From Gordonia aichiensis NBRC 108223 (GTDB lineage: Bacteria > Actinomycetota > Actinomycetes > Mycobacteriales > Mycobacteriaceae), in NCBI RefSeq assembly GCF_000332975.1, contig NZ_BANR01000011.1, forward strand, positions 116,701-180,700: DNA of 64,000 nucleotides, given 5' to 3'. Of this stretch, positions 52,777-62,587 are shown piece by piece; the stretch's first letter is position 1, and each line of letters starts with the position of its first letter. A program made the translations under genes and the position numbers. The notes beneath the pieces were generated by a model. The model made no database searches and was not told where the DNA came from. It saw only the letters and a list, made by a program, of their open reading frames with translations.

Positions 52777-55593
52777 TCACCCCTTGGGCTTCGGAATGAT
52801 GACACCGACCACGCGCACAAACGGGTCCCCGGATGCGGCGAGGGAGTCGATGATGGCGGACCAGTTGCCCGCGGTGTTCTCGATCTCGAATCTGCTGTCC
52901 TTGCGTTTGCCTGGTTCGGTAGCGATCTTCAGTGCCGACTGTTGCCACTGGGTCAGGCCGGCGCGGTATCGGTCGACGCGTTCGAGGAGGTCTTGTTCGA
53001 AGTCCTCGCGACGATCGCGGATGTGGGCGAGGGCAGCGTCGACTGCGGTGGGCACGAGGTCCTGCAATTCCGCGAGCCGGTCATGGTCGATGCCGGGGTT
53101 GGTGGCGTCTTCGCTCAGTCCCGAGATCTCGACGATGGTCTCGAAGTCGTCGACCTCGGGTGACTGCGGCAGCCCGGTGACCGCACCCCAGTGGGCGATG
53201 GCCGGTCGTCCGTCGTCGTTAGACCACACGGCTTGAGTGAGGAAGTAGACGCGGTCGACGGAGCCGGTGACGAGGGGAATCTCGTTGCGGCCGAATCGTC
53301 CCACGGCACGGTCACCCGCCCAATCGAGGACGGGGTGGATCGGGGTGAGGAAGTGCACGTCGGGCCAGGAAGTGTCCTGCGCCTTCTGTGCTCGGGCGAG
53401 ACGCTCCTTGGCGACGTCGGGGCTGCCGGTCAGGCGGAGGCGTTCTTCGATTCCCTGCTCGGCCCGGTAGTCCGGTGGGAGGTCACGGAATCGGGTGATC
53501 AGGTCGTCGGGTGGGGTGAACGCGATGAGGTCCTTGTCGGCCTCGCGGTACACGTCGAGCTTCGTCGCCCCCTTATCGGTGGCGATGTCGGCCAGTTCTT
53601 CGGTGAGGTAGTTGTCGTCATCGTCGAAGAACGACAGCCTGACGGAGGTGTCCGGGGCCGGCTCGTTCTCGTGCTCGCCGCCCTTGATCATCAGCCGGGC
53701 AAAGGGATTGAGCTTCTCAGGGGTGGGTTCGGGGATGACGGTGTCAAGGTCTTGCTGGGTGCGGATGGCTTCCATAACGGTTTCTTCTTCGATCTTGGCG
53801 TCATGGAGGTCGAGGAGCACCTCGGCGTCACCGAGGGCACGGTTGGCCTCGTCTTCTTTCAGGAGCAGTTTGGTGACGACGTTGAGGTCGTCGGTCACGT
53901 CGTCGTCGGTGGTCAGGGCCAACGCCGTGATCTGAGGTGCATGCACTTGGCCGTACCGGTCGATGCGACCGTTGCGTTGCTGAATGCGGATAAACGACCA
54001 GGGCAGGTCGTAGTGCACCAGGTGGTGGCACTCTTTGTGGAGGTTGAGGCCTTCCGATGCCATGTCGGAGGCGACGAGAATACGGATCGCGGACGCCTTC
54101 TGCCCGAAGCCCTCCACCACAGATTGGATCTTCTCGTCCGAGAGGCCTGCATGCAGGACCTCCACGGGAAGGAGCCCATTGACGGCCTTGGCCGAAAACT
54201 TCAGCTTCTTCTGCAGATGAGTTTGGAGCCAATCCAGCGTGTCGATGCGCTCGGAGAAGATGACCACCCGGGTGTCTGAATCCTTGCCCACACCGATCGA
54301 GTCGAGGTAGGAGACGAGTGCGTCGAGCTTGGCCGGGGAGGTCTTTTCGGCCTTGGCCGCGAAATCGTCGAGTCGAAGCAGTGCCATCGCTTCACGGTCG
54401 CGGTCGTTGTCGATAGTCTTCAGGCGGCGTCCGATGCTGGCCCGCAGGGCGCGCGGCGACGAGAGGAAGGCCTTGTACAGGGTCCACGGAAAGAGTTGTC
54501 GGCCTTTGCCTTCGATGACGGGACGCCCGGTCGGGTGCAGCCAGATATCCTCCAGTTCGCGAAGAACCTGCAGCTCTGCGGGATTGGGTTCGACGCCGAG
54601 GACGTCAGGTTTGCGGCGGGCCTTCCACTTGTGGGCGACGTCAAGTTTCACATCGGGCGAGTTGCGATGGCGGCGTACGTAGAGGTGCTCGATGTCCTTA
54701 GCGTCGTACTCGTTCGGATCGACGATGGCTGTTGGGTCGAGCATCGAGATCAGCTCGGCAAACGACTCCTGTTTGCCGTTGTGCGGGGTGGCGCTGGCCA
54801 AGATGAGGGCATCCGATTGCGCCGCAAGCAGTCTGGCGAGTTCGTTGTTCTGAGTGCCGCGATTGATCAGGTTGTGGCACTCGTCGATCACGACGGCGTC
54901 CCAGTGTTGACTCTTGAGGTGGTGCTTGTACCGGGCCGGGTTCTTGAGGGTGTCGATGGACACGATGACCCGCTTGTAATAGCTGAACGGGTTGCGTGAA
55001 CTGGGGAGGGTTTGCTTGACCTTCTGGATACCGGCGGAGTCCAGTCGGATCAGCGGGATGGCGAAACGCGTCCACAGCTCCTGCTGGAATTGCTCGAGCA
55101 CCGCGCGGGGAGTGACCACAAGGATGCGCTCGCCCCGTCCGCGTCGGATCAGCTCGGAGAGCAGGATACCGATCTCCAGAGTCTTACCCAGTCCGACGGC
55201 GTCACCGATGAGGATGCGTGGGCGCAGATTCTCCAATGCCTGCGCTGCCGGACGGAGCTGGTAGTCCATCCGGTCGAGCAGCGCCTGGTGCCCGACGGCG
55301 ATCCGCGTGTCGGCAGCGGGCACCGGGCTGCTGCGTCGCACCGACTCCAACCAGAGGCGGGTCCGTCGGAATCCGGGCGACACGTCGGCGACCAGTTGGC
55401 CCTGGCGCGGGTCGAGCCGGTCAATTGTGTCGAGGTCCGGGTGATCGAAGAACACCGCGTCCTGGTCACGGACCAGTTCGCTGACACCGGTGACCTCGAC
55501 GCGGGTGCCGTCCAACTCGGTGGCTCGCACCGAGCGGACGAGCCACTCCTCATCTCGGACGATGACGCGCTCACCTGCAGCGATATCTGCCAC
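52777..55593 (-). CDS. drmD: DrmD-like SNF2-family helicase
   Basis: A 938-residue SNF2/SF2 translocase. Walker A is GDAVGLGKTLEIG (Lys137), motif II DECH at 237-240, motif III ILASATPHNG and motif VI QRNGRIDRYGQ. The C-terminal 350 residues are acidic and end in a family-specific domain. The GTG start was chosen because GAGGAGG lies 7 bases upstream; the frame is open for 190 codons more, but those residues are Arg-rich and lie antisense-like over the drmB gene end. In class 1 DISARM DrmD stands beside the adenine methyltransferase, as here. The stop is 4 bases before that gene and 35 bases separate its start from drmB. Confidence 0.87.
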   Translation of the reverse strand: MADIAAGERVIVRDEEWLVRSVRATELDGTRVEVTGVSELVRDQDAVFFDHPDLDTIDRLDPRQGQLVADVSPGFRRTRLWLESVRRSSPVPAADTRIAVGHQALLDRMDYQLRPAAQALENLRPRILIGDAVGLGKTLEIGILLSELIRRGRGERILVVTPRAVLEQFQQELWTRFAIPLIRLDSAGIQKVKQTLPSSRNPFSYYKRVIVSIDTLKNPARYKHHLKSQHWDAVVIDECHNLINRGTQNNELARLLAAQSDALILASATPHNGKQESFAELISMLDPTAIVDPNEYDAKDIEHLYVRRHRNSPDVKLDVAHKWKARRKPDVLGVEPNPAELQVLRELEDIWLHPTGRPVIEGKGRQLFPWTLYKAFLSSPRALRASIGRRLKTIDNDRDREAMALLRLDDFAAKAEKTSPAKLDALVSYLDSIGVGKDSDTRVVIFSERIDTLDWLQTHLQKKLKFSAKAVNGLLPVEVLHAGLSDEKIQSVVEGFGQKASAIRILVASDMASEGLNLHKECHHLVHYDLPWSFIRIQQRNGRIDRYGQVHAPQITALALTTDDDVTDDLNVVTKLLLKEDEANRALGDAEVLLDLHDAKIEEETVMEAIRTQQDLDTVIPEPTPEKLNPFARLMIKGGEHENEPAPDTSVRLSFFDDDDNYLTEELADIATDKGATKLDVYREADKDLIAFTPPDDLITRFRDLPPDYRAEQGIEERLRLTGSPDVAKERLARAQKAQDTSWPDVHFLTPIHPVLDWAGDRAVGRFGRNEIPLVTGSVDRVYFLTQAVWSNDDGRPAIAHWGAVTGLPQSPEVDDFETIVEISGLSEDATNPGIDHDRLAELQDLVPTAVDAALAHIRDRREDFEQDLLERVDRYRAGLTQWQQSALKIATEPGKRKDSRFEIENTAGNWSAIIDSLAASGDPFVRVVGVIIPKPKG

Positions 55594-55628
55594 GACCCAG
55601 CCTCCTCGAATACTGCCCGGTTCGCAGC

Positions 55629-57377
55629 CTATGCCTGCGCGAGATACCCGCTGAAGAGGCCTGCGTCCTCTTCCCCGGGCTCGTGGGTACCGAACAGCAG
55701 CGCGCGATCCAGCAGCGTGTTGTTGAGCTCGCACGAGGTCTCCGGCGCCAACACGCACGCGTGACAAGCGGCCATGTTCAGAGCGTCGGTTCCCGATGCC
55801 GGCGACTCGATGCACACGGGATCGGACGAACACCACGACAACCTCGTCAGGCCTTCTTCGATGGCGGCGGCGAACTTGGTCGGATCGGCCTGAGAGGCCA
55901 CACCACCGAGGCTTCCGGCCGAGTCGGAGCTGGCAGTGTAGATGAGGATTCCGGCCATGTCCTCGTCGACGAAGAGTCGCTCTCGAAGCGAGGATGCCGG
56001 GTAGCCGGCGTCGAGCGAGAGTTGATCGATCAGCACGTGGGCGAGCGTGTGGAGTGCGACCTTGGAGATGTCGACTGGCAGTGCATCGCGTTTGAACTGC
56101 TTCGCCTGTTTGTTGGCTGCGTCCTGCAGCTTGCGCTGGCGGCCCTCGGCGAACGGCTCTGTCGCCCAAGCCGTCAGCTCCTTGCGGTCGAGGGCGACGA
56201 AGATTCCTTCGCCAATGACCTCGATGGCGGGCAGCCAGCTCAGCGGCTCGGGAGAGAGCTCGCAGAGTGTGTCGGGATCGGATTCTCCCGTGAGCCTGGT
56301 GAATCCGCGCAGGGCGCGGACCTCGCGGAGACGTGTGACCTTGCGCAGCTCGGTGAATATCTCCGGCACCCCATCGGGGAACTGACCTCTGGTGACCGAT
56401 TTTTCGCAGACGAAGTCGGACTCACCTTCGTACTCCTCACGACCATCGACGAGTGCCTGAAATTCTTGACGCCGAAGCGCCTTGTCGTCCACCGCCTCGT
56501 CCTTCTCCTCACCTCGCCTGCGATCGATTTCGGAGACGATCTGATCGATCGAGAACCCACTTCGTTTGGCGAGGTTTCGCAGAAGTGCGTCAGTGACTGC
56601 CTCCGGATCCTCAAGGGCTGCCCAGTGTTTGTCGACGAACTTTGCCACCGCCAATGAGTACGGCGGAATGGAGATCGCTGAGCGCACCGCGGGGAACCAC
56701 ACGTTGGACGCACCTCGTTGGAGCACACGGGGTGTCTCGGCGCAGGATTCTGCGTAGTCGGCGCCCAGCCACGGACGCAGCCCACGGCATCGCATCACTC
56801 CTTTCATCGCCGTTGACTGTGAAGCACCTTCAAGCGACCTGCTACTGACGCCGCAGGTGCATTCGAGCACCAGATCGTCCAAGGACGAGGTTCGACCCAG
56901 TGACTTCATCTTCATCTCGTGCTTCTTGTCGCTGCTTTGATCCTCGGGCCCGTCTGAGCCACGGTGCAGCCATTGAAAGAAGGGGAACTCGTCGATGTGC
57001 CCATGTGTGCATGCAGTTATCAGACGGAACGGTGACAACGCTGCACCTGCGCGGCCATCTTTACATCGGCAGTTGCTCGCGTTCCAATCACCACCCAGTT
57101 GGGCTGTGGTCCCGATCTTTCTGCAACCCGGGCAGATCTGCGTCACCGGGAACCTCACGACGGGTACATCGCGTTTCTCCCCCGCAGGAGGCGCCTTGAG
57201 ATCTTGCACTCCCAGAGACCTGGCGAGACGGGGCTCGCTGACCGGTTGCGCGCGGACCTGATTCCACTCGTGCAAACCCACGATCATGAAACTTGTTGTC
57301 TCAGAGGGAAACAATCCGCCGATTCCGTACGTGCTGAGAAGCTGACTGCGGCGGGCCTTGACGTTCGCGGTTCTCAT
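55629..57377 (-). CDS. drmB: DrmB, DUF1998 protein
   Basis: A 582-residue protein with the family opening RRSQLLSTYGIGGLFPS, the zinc-type CPGCRKIG at about residue 80-90, and a C-terminal DUF1998 region with NMAACHACVLAPETSCE (about 525-540). In DISARM, DrmB is a partner of the helicase DrmA and forms a complex with it that recognises DNA; together they correspond to a split YprA-type protein. Its ATG overlaps the drmA stop (ATGA), as in other DISARM operons. The full-length YprA protein in the same operon carries its own DUF1998 domain. Composition in the first third is slightly less GC-rich than the rest. Confidence 0.88.
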   Translation of the reverse strand: MRTANVKARRSQLLSTYGIGGLFPSETTSFMIVGLHEWNQVRAQPVSEPRLARSLGVQDLKAPPAGEKRDVPVVRFPVTQICPGCRKIGTTAQLGGDWNASNCRCKDGRAGAALSPFRLITACTHGHIDEFPFFQWLHRGSDGPEDQSSDKKHEMKMKSLGRTSSLDDLVLECTCGVSSRSLEGASQSTAMKGVMRCRGLRPWLGADYAESCAETPRVLQRGASNVWFPAVRSAISIPPYSLAVAKFVDKHWAALEDPEAVTDALLRNLAKRSGFSIDQIVSEIDRRRGEEKDEAVDDKALRRQEFQALVDGREEYEGESDFVCEKSVTRGQFPDGVPEIFTELRKVTRLREVRALRGFTRLTGESDPDTLCELSPEPLSWLPAIEVIGEGIFVALDRKELTAWATEPFAEGRQRKLQDAANKQAKQFKRDALPVDISKVALHTLAHVLIDQLSLDAGYPASSLRERLFVDEDMAGILIYTASSDSAGSLGGVASQADPTKFAAAIEEGLTRLSWCSSDPVCIESPASGTDALNMAACHACVLAPETSCELNNTLLDRALLFGTHEPGEEDAGLFSGYLAQA

Positions 57378-60300
57378 TGTTTCCTCTTCATCGGAATTTG
57401 GTATAGGCCACTCTCGGCGTCGACGTCACGCATGCTCTGGAGGGTTGGCCAAGGGGCCTCTCGCTGGGAATACTCGATTACATCGTTGGCCAGCGCATCT
57501 TCCGGTCGTACCATGAGTGCGGCCTCGGGGTTCTTATTCTGGTACTTCAGATTCTCGCGTTTGTCGCCCTCGTCTTGCCAGGTATCCAAGAGCGTTCCGA
57601 CTTGGGCTCTTACGGCATCGATCTCGTCAGTATCGATGGTTTCGTCACGTCGATCAGCCCGTAACCGCTCAATCGATGCGACGCGATCGACGACCAATTG
57701 CCCGACTGCTGCCAGTTCATCGCAGCACTCAGAAGCAAGATGCGCAGAATCGTTGCTCGAAAGCTCAGGAACCAAGAGTCGCGCCATTGAGATGAGCACG
57801 CCGTGAAGCCCTCGGTCACGAGCGCGCGCCGCGAAAGGTGTTGCGCTGGTGGCTTCTACCGCACGATAGAGCGATTGGTGGAATGGTCGGAAGCTCTCGT
57901 AGTGGGAACGATCGCGAGAGCGAGCCGAGTTGAAAATGGTAACTACGAGGCCTGGGTGTTGACGGCCCACGCGACTGGTCGCCTGGATGTACTCTGCGCT
58001 CGCCTGCGGCTGACCCATCACTGTCATAAGTCCCAGTCTGTCGATGTCGACGCCGACAGAGATCATGTTGGTGGCGAGGACCACGTCATCGGGGGCATGT
58101 TCCCCGCCGAGTCTCCGCTCCAGAGACTTCAGGCGTCCGGGAATCTCAGATGACGGAACGCGGCTGGTGAGTTCGTTGACCACCTTGAGTTCGCGCGTTC
58201 TCGTGCCCCCACGGGAGGCAACAACCCCGAGGCGCTCCCGGACGTCACCTTCGACCTGGAGATTCGCGCTGCCGAGGACTCGGAGACTATTGAAGTATCC
58301 GAGCAGTGACCAGTAGGGGTCGCGTGTCGCGTCATCGCCGCCAATGTCCTTGGCGGCCTGCAACAGCGCAGAGTAGACCCGGACTAACAACGTTGCGTGG
58401 CTCGTGCCCGATGCCATCACCCCGACGTAGCGGCGCGTCCCGAGTTCGTCCTTGCTCGATGGTTCGGCGAAGAACGATTCATCGGGGTCGATACCCGGAG
58501 GTGGGAAGAGCGCTGCAGATCGTGCGAAGACGGACTCGATCTGTTCGTCGGCGCGTCGGATGGTCGCGGTCGACGCAATGACCTTGGGTTTCGCCCGGTT
58601 GTATTCATCGTGGAGCGACGGGACTGAACATGCGGCGTCGACGGCCGTCTCGTACAAGCCGACCATCGAGCCGAGTGGGCCCGAGATCAGGTGCAACTCG
58701 TCCTGGATGATCAACTCGGGAGGGGTGCCCTTGCCGTCGCGCGCAAAGAGCTTGCCCACGTTCTCATTCCAGGCCATCATCGCGAACTTGTCGACGGTAC
58801 CCAAGATGAGTTCCGGACGTTCGCGGTACACATCCTCGTCCACAAGGTGGACCGGGAGCCCTCCTCGAAAGTCACACGATGGGGTCTTGCACGCGATGAC
58901 GAGGTGCTCGAACGGCCGGCGCTCCGCTGAGTAATTCTCGTGGTTGAGGAACCTTCCGCACCACGGACACTGGGTGAGCTGGACAGGGTTCTTCTCCTGC
59001 AGTTCCTCCCCCCGGGCAAGCTTGTTCAGCGATGTGCGAGCCTCACGAACCAAGTTCGGTGTGGCGCCGGCGCCAACCCAGAGGCCGATGGAGAAGGGCC
59101 GAGAACCCAGGTCAGGATTGTCCTTTCGAACAGTCTCGAGCGAGCACATGAGCATGGTTGCCCGCTCAAACTGCTGAATTGTCAAAAGCCGCAGGGTGTA
59201 TCGCATGATGACGGCGACGCCCATGGCCGAGGAGTTACGGATGCGCCGCAGCAGGATCACATAGGCCACCAGGCCCAGATAGGCCTCGGTTTTACCACCG
59301 CCAGTCGGGAACCACAGGAGATCTGCCACCTCTCGGTCTTCGTGAGTCGGGTCGGTGATCCCGGGAAGGTTCAGCAAGACGTAGGCGATTTGGAAGGGAC
59401 GCCATTCCGCGTCCGCGCCGTCGCCTACCTCCCCGTCGGCACCACCACGTACCCAATCCTGGCGTGCGCGCTGCAATTGCATTGCGCGATTGGCCAATCG
59501 AAATGCCCTGAGTGCCTCCGGGTTGTCTTCGAGAAGGCGGATACCGGCATCGATGCGGTTGGCCGCATTGCGCATGTCCGTGATGTGTCGGGACGCAACC
59601 GGTTTCAGATCATCCCCAACCGAGGCACCGCCGCCCCCAACGTCGGCTTCGATCGTGCTGATCCACGTGCGGTACTGGCTGGTGAGGCCTCGCAGGTTCT
59701 CGCTGATCGTGTCAATGGGATCTTCCGCGAAAGACACCATCCGAAGGTCGAGATTCTCGACCTTGCCGGGCTTGGCCCGGTGAACCTCGTGCGTGGGAAC
59801 GAAAGTGGTGGAAACCTTCGCGACAGCACCATTCTCCACCGAGTCCAGGTCCCAGTCGGCTGCGCAGCCATGCCCGATCGCGAAGGTGTGGGCGTTGCGG
59901 TACATCAGCGCGGCGGTGTCGAGGTCCGGGTCGCTGCCGATGTTGTGGGCGACCGAGCGATCGACGATGTCGGCGTGCTGGGTCTGGACGGTGATGCCGA
60001 CCTGGAACCACGAGATGGCGTCTCGCATATCTCCTTTGACGGAGATCGCGGTGTTGTTGAGCGCCACCGTGACCGTGACCTTGCCGCCCCTCTCTGGCCG
60101 GACGTACCTGTAGAGCTCCAGACCCGGACCAATGTTCGTGCGGTACACACCCGGGCGCTGCAGCTGCTGACCGATCGCTTCGGTCTCCAGCGGGATACGG
60201 CTCCAGCCTTCCGCGGCTTCGTCCTCGTCGATCAATTGCTGATAGCGGGCAGCGCGCGGCGTGATCGTGACCGATCCGGCCGAAGCCCGGACCGAGAACG

Positions 60301-60595
60301 TCATACCCACCGACGACGGAAATCGCATCCGCGCCTGCGCGACCGGACTTCCCTCGTCGGATTCCCCATCCGCCTCCGCTCCGGTGGGTTCGGTCTCGTG
60401 TTCTTGCTCGACGTCTTCGGCATCCTCTTCGTCGGCGGGCCGCGGCCACAAGGCACCGACGATGTAACGGCTCAGTGGCGCCTCGCCGATCACCTCGTGC
60501 TCGCCCTCGCCGGGACCGATGAGGTCGGCTTCCAGCGCGTCGACCATCTCCTCGCGGAACCGATACTTTTCGGCCAGCTCTTCTTGCACGCTCAT
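57374..60595 (-). CDS. drmA: DrmA, DISARM helicase
   Basis: A 1,073-residue SF2 helicase. The N-terminal region has the sequence typical of DrmA (EADLIGPGEGEHEVIG, then YIVGALWPRP), followed by an acidic low-complexity stretch (about residues 50-80). The helicase core has Walker A WFPTGGGKTEAYLG (Lys about 432), DELH as motif II (about 629-632), and motif VI ATSRVGRQHPGLVVT. DrmA translocates on DNA and with DrmB blocks entering phage DNA in DISARM. The start at MSVQEE overlaps the stop of the UvrD-like gene (ATGA), which puts all eight genes in one operon. Start residues upstream of it lack a ribosome binding site. Confidence 0.9.
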   Translation of the reverse strand: MSVQEELAEKYRFREEMVDALEADLIGPGEGEHEVIGEAPLSRYIVGALWPRPADEEDAEDVEQEHETEPTGAEADGESDEGSPVAQARMRFPSSVGMTFSVRASAGSVTITPRAARYQQLIDEDEAAEGWSRIPLETEAIGQQLQRPGVYRTNIGPGLELYRYVRPERGGKVTVTVALNNTAISVKGDMRDAISWFQVGITVQTQHADIVDRSVAHNIGSDPDLDTAALMYRNAHTFAIGHGCAADWDLDSVENGAVAKVSTTFVPTHEVHRAKPGKVENLDLRMVSFAEDPIDTISENLRGLTSQYRTWISTIEADVGGGGASVGDDLKPVASRHITDMRNAANRIDAGIRLLEDNPEALRAFRLANRAMQLQRARQDWVRGGADGEVGDGADAEWRPFQIAYVLLNLPGITDPTHEDREVADLLWFPTGGGKTEAYLGLVAYVILLRRIRNSSAMGVAVIMRYTLRLLTIQQFERATMLMCSLETVRKDNPDLGSRPFSIGLWVGAGATPNLVREARTSLNKLARGEELQEKNPVQLTQCPWCGRFLNHENYSAERRPFEHLVIACKTPSCDFRGGLPVHLVDEDVYRERPELILGTVDKFAMMAWNENVGKLFARDGKGTPPELIIQDELHLISGPLGSMVGLYETAVDAACSVPSLHDEYNRAKPKVIASTATIRRADEQIESVFARSAALFPPPGIDPDESFFAEPSSKDELGTRRYVGVMASGTSHATLLVRVYSALLQAAKDIGGDDATRDPYWSLLGYFNSLRVLGSANLQVEGDVRERLGVVASRGGTRTRELKVVNELTSRVPSSEIPGRLKSLERRLGGEHAPDDVVLATNMISVGVDIDRLGLMTVMGQPQASAEYIQATSRVGRQHPGLVVTIFNSARSRDRSHYESFRPFHQSLYRAVEATSATPFAARARDRGLHGVLISMARLLVPELSSNDSAHLASECCDELAAVGQLVVDRVASIERLRADRRDETIDTDEIDAVRAQVGTLLDTWQDEGDKRENLKYQNKNPEAALMVRPEDALANDVIEYSQREAPWPTLQSMRDVDAESGLYQIPMKRKQ

Positions 60596-62400
60596 CCCAC
60601 TTTCTCCATCACGTCCCACAGCGGTCTCGCAAGACCTGCCACTCTCGGCACAAGCCAGAAGCCGCCAGGGCCTGCGCCCGCCTCGGCGGCGATACTCGGG
60701 TCACCAGCCACTGTCTCGACGGAGACCAAGACCATGTCGGTCAGCGCGGCGGGCCATTGACCCGGACGAACCTTGAATGCGGCGGAGAAGTCCTCGCCGA
60801 ACTCGTCGGTGGTGCGGCCGACTGTCCGGCCGTTGACCGTCAGCGCATAGATGGGACGCTGCGCGTCGGAACGCATGCGGTCGAGTTCTGCCTCGACCGC
60901 AACGCCGGGTGTGAGTTTCTCGAGTGCGGCCTGGACCTGAGCAACCGAAGCGTTGTCGACAGCGACCGGTCGCGCAGCGTAGGTGTCGCCGTAACCGATC
61001 TCCAGGGCTCGCGCCCGCGATTTGCCCTTGGGACCCATGCGTTCCTGCAGCCGGTCCGGAAGCCAGCGGCACTCGCTGACCACGGAGTGTCGGCGCGGTG
61101 TGGTCACCATGACGATCGTGTCCCGGGCACGGGTCAGCGCCACATACTCGAGGCGGATCGGCGCCCACGGGTCATCCTCGTCCGGTCGGTCCGACCAGTC
61201 GGCGATGAAGACGTTGTCGAACTCGAGGCCTTTGGCGCGGTGGACCGTCGAGACGATGATCCTCATATCGTCGTCACCTTCGGTCAGGGTCAGCGGCACG
61301 GTTCCGGCTCCCAGACGACGGCGCAGGCGGTCCAGGTCGATCTGATTCATGCCCCGGCCACGTTGCTCAGCGGACTTCAGCAGGTACCAGGCGTCCTCGG
61401 CGTCCGCTTTATCCAGGATCTGCTCGAGCCGCTGCTCCACATCGGAGCGGGCGACGATCGGCCCCTGCAGGGCGCCGAGGGCGGAACCGATCCACTTGGC
61501 CGCTCCGAACGACTGGGCGGGCCGACGCACCGCGTGGGCAATATCTTCGTCGACGAGTTCTCGGGAGATGCGCAGGACCTCGGCGTTGCTGCGGCACAGG
61601 ATTGCGCTGCGGCCACCGTACAGGTCGAGAAATGACCAGTCCTCGACCCGCTCGACGTGCGGAAGGGAATCGCGGAATCCGCGGAGCGCAGATCGTGCTT
61701 CGTCGGGCTTGGTCTTGCTCCGCAGAAGAGGACCGAGTTCGGCTGCCCTGATGCAGTCAGCGCCGCGGGCCCGGTAATTGGTCGACAGGCTCACCTCGGT
61801 GGCACCGAGCTCGGTGGATATGCTGCCGAGTAATTCAGGGGATGTCGTGGGTGCGGTGGACTCGTCGAGGACGAAGTCGTAGATGCCCTGGAGCGGGTCG
61901 CCCAGGACCGTGAACCCGGCGTCGTCGGAGAGGTTCGACAGCAGCGCCCACACGAAGTCGGCGCGTTCGCCAACCAGATCCTGAACCTCGTCGACGATGA
62001 CGTGCCGGAGGGACTCGACCAGGTCGGCGATATCGTCATTGTCTGCCAGCAACTCAGTTGCCTGCCGGATGCGCGCCTCAAATCCGATCGCAGGCTCAAC
62101 ATCTGCCTCGAGCAGGAGCTGCGACGCGAACGAGTCGAACGTTCTGACGTTGACCTCGGCGATGTCGCGGTTACAAAGCCGGGAACGGACCGCGTGTACT
62201 GCGGCCCGCGAGAAGCTCAGGACCAACAGCTCTGCGGACGCGGAAAGACCTTCATCCTCGATGAGGGACTGAAGGCGCGCGGTGACGACTTCGGTCTTTC
62301 CCTGGCCTGCGCCGGCGACAATCACGAGCCGTTCATCAGCGGCAGCCTCGGCGACACTGCGTTGGGCCTCGTCTAGCCGGACCGCATTTGCGGCGCCCAT
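60592..62400 (-). CDS. UvrD/Rep-like SF1 helicase, paralogue 2 (operon lead gene)
   Basis: A 602-residue protein closely similar to the last gene of the operon. Walker A is VAGAGQGKTEVV (Lys35), motif II DEVQDLVGERADF, motif V STVHRAKGLEFDNVF and motif VI YVALTRARDT. The C-terminal end (GGFWLVPRVAGLARP) matches the paralogue closely. The start at MGAANAVRL was chosen over an upstream ATG because GGGAG lies 6 bases upstream. It overlaps drmA. A UvrD-like helicase is not part of the standard DISARM gene set, so this copy and its twin mark an extension of the system. Confidence 0.85.
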   Translation of the reverse strand: MGAANAVRLDEAQRSVAEAAADERLVIVAGAGQGKTEVVTARLQSLIEDEGLSASAELLVLSFSRAAVHAVRSRLCNRDIAEVNVRTFDSFASQLLLEADVEPAIGFEARIRQATELLADNDDIADLVESLRHVIVDEVQDLVGERADFVWALLSNLSDDAGFTVLGDPLQGIYDFVLDESTAPTTSPELLGSISTELGATEVSLSTNYRARGADCIRAAELGPLLRSKTKPDEARSALRGFRDSLPHVERVEDWSFLDLYGGRSAILCRSNAEVLRISRELVDEDIAHAVRRPAQSFGAAKWIGSALGALQGPIVARSDVEQRLEQILDKADAEDAWYLLKSAEQRGRGMNQIDLDRLRRRLGAGTVPLTLTEGDDDMRIIVSTVHRAKGLEFDNVFIADWSDRPDEDDPWAPIRLEYVALTRARDTIVMVTTPRRHSVVSECRWLPDRLQERMGPKGKSRARALEIGYGDTYAARPVAVDNASVAQVQAALEKLTPGVAVEAELDRMRSDAQRPIYALTVNGRTVGRTTDEFGEDFSAAFKVRPGQWPAALTDMVLVSVETVAGDPSIAAEAGAGPGGFWLVPRVAGLARPLWDVMEKVG

Positions 62401-62587
62401 CGCAGCTCCCTTCATAACCGTGGTAGGTCGCACTCATATGCGTACCTCAACAAAGGTGTCGGCACGACCGGACCAGACGATTAAGTCGAAGACCGCTTAG
62501 TTGACCATCTGCAGTTTTTCTACCCGACCGGTCCGACAATCCCGACACTGGGTGACGCTCGAACTAGTGCAACACGGATCGCACGGG

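Noticed and set aside
55594..56169. N-terminal extension of DrmD
   Set aside because: The extra residues are Arg-rich, overlap drmB on the same strand in another frame, and the GTG with GAGGAGG is downstream.
58940..60760. 606-residue plus-strand frame
   Set aside because: Antisense to drmA; its composition reflects the opposite strand's codon pattern.
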